Source: JAICYJ01 sp963737445
GTDB taxonomy: Bacteria; Actinomycetota; Thermoleophilia; Gaiellales; JAICJC01
Length of the DNA stretch: 64,000 nt
Assembly (NCBI GenBank): GCA_963737445.1
Contig: CAVTSO010000015.1
Location: 186,001 to 250,000, forward strand
Reading direction: 5' to 3'
Part shown: one piece after another, positions 59,958-64,000 of the stretch
Layout: each line of letters begins with the position of its first letter
Numbering within the stretch: position 1 is the first letter of the stretch
Position numbers and translations under genes: made by a program
Notes under the pieces: generated by a model
What the model saw: only the letters and a program-made list of their open reading frames with translations
Databases searched by the model: none
What the model was told of the DNA's origin: nothing

Positions 59958-60721
59958 TACGAATCGGCCTCCTTGCTGTCGTCATCGGTGTTCGTGTCGG
60001 ATGGTTCCTCGCTGGCGGGCTCGGGCTCCGCTTCGGGCTCGGGCCCGGGTTCGGACTCCGGCTCCGGCTCGGCTGCAGCCTCTGCCTCGCGGCTCCGCCT
60101 CGGCCGCCTCCGGCTCGACCTTCGCGGCCGGCTTGCGCCGTCGCTTGGGCCTGGCCTCGGCCTGCTCTTCGGCGGCGGTCTCCTCGACAGCCTCAGGCTC
60201 GGCCGTCGTCTCCTCGGCCGTCGTCTCCTCGAGGCGATCTCGGCGCTCGCCGCCTCAGCCTTGGGCGGCGCGGCCTTGCGGCGGCGCTTCGGCTTCTCGG
60301 CCTCGGCCGGCACCTCGTCGGCCGGACGCGGCCGGCGCTCGGGGCGCGGCTTGATCTCGCCGGGCAGCGCCGGGCTGAGCGTGATCGTGATGTGGCACGT
60401 GCGCTTGCGGATGCGGTTCACGCGGCCGCGGGCGCGAGCGCGCCAGCGCTTCAGCGTGGGGCCCTCGTCGGCGTAGGCGTAGACGACGACCAGCTCATCG
60501 GCATCGTGGCCGCTGTTGTTCTCCGCGTTTGCGATCGCAGAATTCAGCACCTTCCCGGCATCGCGGGCGACGGCGCGCGTCTGGAACGCCAGGATCGACT
60601 GCGCCTCGAGCGCGGACTTGCCGCGGATGTGCTCGAGCACCAGCCGCGCCTTGCGCGCAGACGAGCGCACGTAGCGGGCCTGCGCCCGGATCAGCTCCCG
60701 TTCCTCAATCACCTGCGGCAC
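59957..60721 (-). CDS. rplV: 50S ribosomal protein L22 with long charged tail
   Basis: L22 core to about residue 120 (QARYVRSSARKARLVLEHIR, ENNSGHDADELVVVYAYADE, RIRKRTCHITI), then a ~135-residue tail. Most of the tail is Ala/Glu/Pro-rich, but between about 60231 and 60089 the reading frame turns Arg/Pro-rich. The neighbouring frame there gives EETTAEETTAEPEAVEETAA and ARPKRRRKPAAKVEPEAAEA, which matches the rest. A missing base near 60231 and an extra base near 60089 would explain this. Confidence 0.9.
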   Translation of the reverse strand: MPQVIEERELIRAQARYVRSSARKARLVLEHIRGKSALEAQSILAFQTRAVARDAGKVLNSAIANAENNSGHDADELVVVYAYADEGPTLKRWRARARGRVNRIRKRTCHITITLSPALPGEIKPRPERRPRPADEVPAEAEKPKRRRKAAPPKAEAASAEIASRRRRPRRRRPSLRLSRRPPPKSRPRPGPSDGASRPRRSSRRRPRRSREAEAAAEPEPESEPGPEPEAEPEPASEEPSDTNTDDDSKEADS

Positions 60722-60723
60722 GC

Positions 60724-61009
60724 TCAGCGGCCCTTCAGCTTGCTGGTTCGGTCATTGCCATGGCCGCGGTAGGTGCGCGTCGGTGCGAACTCGCCCAGCT
60801 TGTGGCCGACCATCGACTCCGACACGAACACCGGCACGTGCTTGCGACCGTCGTGCACCGCGATCGTGTGCCCGACGAACTCGGGGAAGATCGTGGAGGT
60901 GCGCGACCAGGTCTTCAGCATGCGCTTCTGCTTTGCTGTCGTTCATCTCCTCGACCCGCTTCATCAGCTTGGGGTCGACGAAAGGCCCCTTCTTGCTCGA
61001 CCGGCTCAT
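60724..61009 (-). CDS. rpsS: 30S ribosomal protein S19, one frameshift
   Basis: MSRSSKKGPFVDPKLMKRVE then EMNDSK in one frame; QKRMLKTWSRTSTIFPEFVG and GHTIAVHDGRKHVPVFV to the end in the next. Removing the base at 60931 joins them into a normal 94-residue S19. The protein is essential, so the indel is almost surely a sequence error. Confidence 0.92.
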
Positions 61010-61845
61010 CGGCCACCTTTCCCTCTCTTGCGCGAGCGGACGATGTCCTTGCTCGACGCCTTCTTCTTGTTACGCGTGCGATAGCCCAGCGTCGGCTTGC
61101 CCCACGGCGTGACCGGGTGGCTGCCCTTGTTCTTGCCCTCGCCGCCACCGTGCGGGTGGTCGACCGGGTTCATGACGGTGCCGCGCACGGTCGGGCGCCT
61201 GCCCTTCCAGCGCGAGCGGCCGGCCTTGCCGCCGGACTCGTTCTGATGCGTCTCGTTGCCGAGCTGCCCGATGGTCGCGCGGCAGGCCTCCTGCACGCGG
61301 CGCATCTCGCCGGACGGCAGGCGCAGCAGCGCCATCCCGCCCTCCTTGGCGACCAGCTGCGCGGAGCCGCCGGCCGAGCGCACCATCTTGCCGCCCTGTC
61401 CCGGGCGAAGCTCGATGTTGTGCACCGTGGTGCCGGTCGGGATGCCCGCCAGCGGCAGGGCGTTTCCGGGCCGGATGTCGACGCCGGGGCCGCTCTCGAC
61501 GGTCTGGCCGACCGACAGCCGGGTGGGCGCCAGGATGTAGCGCTTCTCGCCGTCGGCGTAGTGCAGCAGCGCGATCCGGCTGGAGCGGTTGGGGTCGTAC
61601 TCGATCGAGTGCACCTTGGCGGGCACGCCGTCCTTCTTGCGCTTGAAATCGATGATCCGGTAGCGCCGCTTGTGGCCGCCACCCTGGTGGCGGGTGGTGA
61701 TGCGGCCGTTGTTGTTGCGCCCGGCGTTGCGGGGCAGCGGAGCCAGCAGCGTCTTCTCCGGCTCGGTCTTGGTGATCTCGGAGAAGTCGGACACCGACAT
61801 GAAGCGGCGGCCGGGCGAGGTGGGCTTGTATCTACGAACTGCCAC
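61006..61845 (-). CDS. rplB: 50S ribosomal protein L2
   Basis: 279 residues, intact; RYKPTSPGRRFMSVSDFSEI, NGRITTRHQGGGHKRRYRII and the peptidyl-transferase region VMNPVDHPHGGGEGKNKG are present. Confidence 0.98.
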   Translation of the reverse strand: MAVRRYKPTSPGRRFMSVSDFSEITKTEPEKTLLAPLPRNAGRNNNGRITTRHQGGGHKRRYRIIDFKRKKDGVPAKVHSIEYDPNRSSRIALLHYADGEKRYILAPTRLSVGQTVESGPGVDIRPGNALPLAGIPTGTTVHNIELRPGQGGKMVRSAGGSAQLVAKEGGMALLRLPSGEMRRVQEACRATIGQLGNETHQNESGGKAGRSRWKGRRPTVRGTVMNPVDHPHGGGEGKNKGSHPVTPWGKPTLGYRTRNKKKASSKDIVRSRKRGKGGR

Positions 61846-62142
61846 TTAGACCCCCGGTCCGAATGCTTCGATTGTCTGTCCCTCGGCCACCGTCACGACG
61901 GCCTTCTTCCAGCCGGCACGGGTGCCGGAGGTCATGCCGCGACGCTTGGGCTTGGCCGGCACCTTGCTGACGTTGACGTCGGTCACGGTCACGTCGAACA
62001 CCTGCTCCACCGCCTGGCGGATCTGGGTCTTGTGCGCCCTCGGGTGCACTTTGAACGTGTACTTGCCGCGCTCGGCGATCAGGCCGTAGCTCTTCTCGGA
62101 GACGACCGGTGCCAGCAGGATCGAGCGGGGATCGCCGTTCAC
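61846..62142 (-). CDS. rplW: 50S ribosomal protein L23
   Basis: 98 residues; ILLAPVVSEKSYGLIAERGK and KTQIRQAVEQVFDVTVTDVN. Sits at the exit tunnel and binds trigger factor. ATGA overlap with rplD. Confidence 0.97.
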   Translation of the reverse strand: MNGDPRSILLAPVVSEKSYGLIAERGKYTFKVHPRAHKTQIRQAVEQVFDVTVTDVNVSKVPAKPKRRGMTSGTRAGWKKAVVTVAEGQTIEAFGPGV

Positions 62143-62759
62143 GACGCCTCACCCCCCTCGAAGATCGCAAGCGCCGACTTGGACACGATCAGCGAGCGCG
62201 CCCAGACCAGATCGGCCGCCTCGACGTGGCCGACCTCGACCACGTGCGTGCGCTCGAGATTGCGGAAGGCGCGTGCGAGATCGTCCTCGCCGGGAGCCAC
62301 CACCAGCACCAGCGGGCGCTCGCTGCGCCAGCCGCTGACCAGCTCGGCCGCCAGCTTGGTGCGCGGCTCGGACAATGCCGAGCCGTCGATGGCGGCCAGG
62401 GTGCCGTCGGCGGCGTGCGCCGACAGCGCGATCCGGATCGCCTTCAGGTGCGCCTTGCGGTTGATCTTGCCGGTGTAGTCGCGCGGGTGCGGGCCGAACA
62501 CGACGCCGCCACCGGTCCACTGGGGCGCGCGGATCGTGCCCTGGCGGGCGCGGCCGGTGCCCTTCTGGCGCCACGGCTTGGCGGCGCCGCCGGCGACGCG
62601 GCCGCGGGTCTTGGTGTCGGATGTGCCCTGCCGGCGCGTCGCCAGCTCGGACTTGACCACCTCGTGCAGCAGCGAATCGTTACGCTCCAGGCCGAACACG
62701 TCGCCCGACAGCTTGGCCTTGGTGGTGGCGCCCAGGGTGGGTGCGGAGAGGGCGGCCAT
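62139..62759 (-). CDS. rplD: 50S ribosomal protein L4
   Basis: 206 residues from ATG 62759 (MAALSAPTLGATTKAKLSGD). Family block KPWRQKGTGRARQGTIRAPQ and the C-terminal DLVWARSLIVSKSALAIFEG. As sequenced, the frame is joined to rplC because of the rplC frameshift; the TGATG overlap shows the true boundary. Confidence 0.95.
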   Translation of the reverse strand: MAALSAPTLGATTKAKLSGDVFGLERNDSLLHEVVKSELATRRQGTSDTKTRGRVAGGAAKPWRQKGTGRARQGTIRAPQWTGGGVVFGPHPRDYTGKINRKAHLKAIRIALSAHAADGTLAAIDGSALSEPRTKLAAELVSGWRSERPLVLVVAPGEDDLARAFRNLERTHVVEVGHVEAADLVWARSLIVSKSALAIFEGGEAS

Positions 62760-63380
62760 CAGCCGTCCGTCCTGACTTCGACGATGCCGCCGATCGACCC
62801 GGGAACCGGGCCCGGCGATCAGCAGCAGGTTTCGCTCGGCGTCCACCTCGGCCACCTTCAGGCCGCGCTGGGTGACGCGCCGGTCGCCCATGTGGCCGGC
62901 CATGCGGATGCCCTTGAACACCCGCGAAGGCGTGGCCGAGGCGCCGATCGAGCCCGGCTTGCGCACATTGTGCGAGCCGTGGCTCTTGGGGCCGCTGGCG
63001 AAGTTGTGGCGCTTGATGGTGCCGGCGAAGCCCTTGCCCTTGCTGCGCCCGCTGACCTTGACCGCGTCGCCCGGCTCGAACGCCTCGACCGTGATCGTCT
63101 CGCCGACGGTGAAGCCCTCGGCGTCGCGGAACTCGACCAGGTGGCGATGCGGTGCCACGCCGGCGTGCTTCAGGTGCCCGACCTCGGGCTTGCTGAGCTT
63201 GCGCTCCTTGATCTCGCCGAAGGCCAGCTGCAGCGCCGAGTAGCCGTCGACGTCGGGCGTGCGCACCTGCACGACCGGGCAGGGCCCGGCCTCGATCACG
63301 GTCACAGCCGTGACGATGCCCGACTCCTGGTCGAACAGCTGCGTCATGCCCAGCTTCTTGCCGATGATGGCCTTTCCCAT
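62759..63380 (-). CDS. rplC: 50S ribosomal protein L3, one frameshift near the end
   Basis: MGKAIIGKKLGMTQLFDQES, GFAGTIKRHNFASGPKSHGS and RMAGHMGDRRVTQRGLKVAE are normal. After NLLLIAGP an extra G (62806-62807) shifts the frame; removing it gives VPGSIGGIVEVRTDG and a TGA that overlaps the rplD ATG. Corrected length 206 residues. Confidence 0.94.
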
Positions 63381-63382
63381 GT

Positions 63383-63691
63383 CTACAGCTTGATCTCGAT
63401 GTCGACCCCGGCCGGCAGGTCGAGCCGCATCAGCGAGTCGACCGTCTTGGGGGTGGGTTGATGGATGTCGATCAGCCGCTTGTGCGTGCGGATCTCGAAG
63501 TGCTCACGTGAGTCCTTGTCCTTGAAGGGGCCGCGGATCACGCAGTAGACGTTCTTCTCGGTCGGCAGCGGAACGGGGCCGGAGACGGTTGCCCCGGTAC
63601 GCTGCGCGGTCTCGACGATCGAGCGTGCCGAGAGGTCGACCTGCGTGTGGTCGTACCCCTTCAAACGGATTCGGATCTTCTGTTGAGCCAC
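63383..63691 (-). CDS. rpsJ: 30S ribosomal protein S10
   Basis: 102 residues; MAQQKIRIRLKGYDHTQVDL and RTHKRLIDIHQPTPKTVDSL are diagnostic. First gene of the S10 operon, 22 nt after tuf. S10 also works in transcription antitermination (NusE). Confidence 0.98.
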   Translation of the reverse strand: MAQQKIRIRLKGYDHTQVDLSARSIVETAQRTGATVSGPVPLPTEKNVYCVIRGPFKDKDSREHFEIRTHKRLIDIHQPTPKTVDSLMRLDLPAGVDIEIKL

Positions 63692-63713
63692 AGTCGGTGC
63701 GCGTCCTCTCCGG

Positions 63714-64000
<287 letters not shown>

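Noticed and set aside
58062..60476. 804-codon plus-strand frame with Ser/Gly/Ala repeats
   Set aside because: Complement of the AAPE/AKKP-rich tails of S3 and L22; repeats mirror those tails.
60529..62478. 649-codon plus-strand frame opposite rplV-rplD
   Set aside because: Shadow of essential ribosomal genes on the other strand.
62139..63380. Apparent L3-L4 fusion protein
   Set aside because: A single extra G at 62806-62807 explains it; removing it restores the L3 C-terminus, stop and TGATG overlap.

Overview
The window is high-GC DNA from an actinomycete-like bacterium. Supporting signs are a zinc-type S14, a zinc-type S4, an Lsr2-like DNA-binding fragment, a DevR/DevS-type two-component system, DUF1918, and many genes with a TANNNT -10 box only 6-9 nt before the start codon (leaderless transcripts). 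A deep actinobacterial class such as Thermoleophilia is my best guess; this is inference, not demonstrated.

Region 1 (1-32.2 kb) is an accessory survival island. It holds a heavy-metal P-type ATPase (cut by the left edge), four intact universal stress proteins plus one remnant, an FtsH protease with two small partner genes, a coupled operon (ABC ATPase, ABC permease, zinc dehydrogenase, Mg-type P-ATPase), phosphoketolase and acetate kinase, a second cation P-ATPase, and a complete arginine deiminase operon (antiporter, arcA, arcB, arcC). It also holds a GAF-GAF histidine kinase with its NarL-type regulator and a GST. Phosphoketolase/acetate kinase and the arginine deiminase pathway both make ATP without respiration, and the two-component system resembles mycobacterial hypoxia sensors. 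I read the region as a DosR-like programme for anoxia or energy starvation. It also carries decayed genes: an internally deleted acetyltransferase/acyl-CoA synthetase, a frameshifted paralogue of a small protein and a USP fragment.

Region 2 (32.25-36.15 kb) is a sparse 3.8-kb segment bounded by a perfect 44-bp direct repeat. One copy spans the 3' end and terminator of tRNA-Pro(CGG). It contains a CmoB-like methyltransferase, an ANTAR-domain protein and small unknown genes, and looks like a remnant integrative element or tRNA-linked island. I found no integrase.

Region 3 (36.2-46.6 kb) is ordinary chromosome: a class III cyclase/AAA regulator, Nif3-like protein, PBP4-type carboxypeptidase, ligA, HAD phosphatase, cupredoxin, histidine phosphatase, surE and truA.

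Region 4 (46.6-64 kb, minus strand) is the S10-spc-alpha ribosomal cluster from tuf (cut by the right edge) through rplQ, truA and surE, with secY, adk, map and rpoA. infA is not in its usual place. L15, L22 and S3 carry long Ala/Pro/Glu/Lys-rich C-terminal tails.

Several genes, including essential rpsS, rplC and rpsC, are interrupted by single-base indels. The simplest explanation is residual sequencing error, so other frameshift calls in the window should be read with that in mind.
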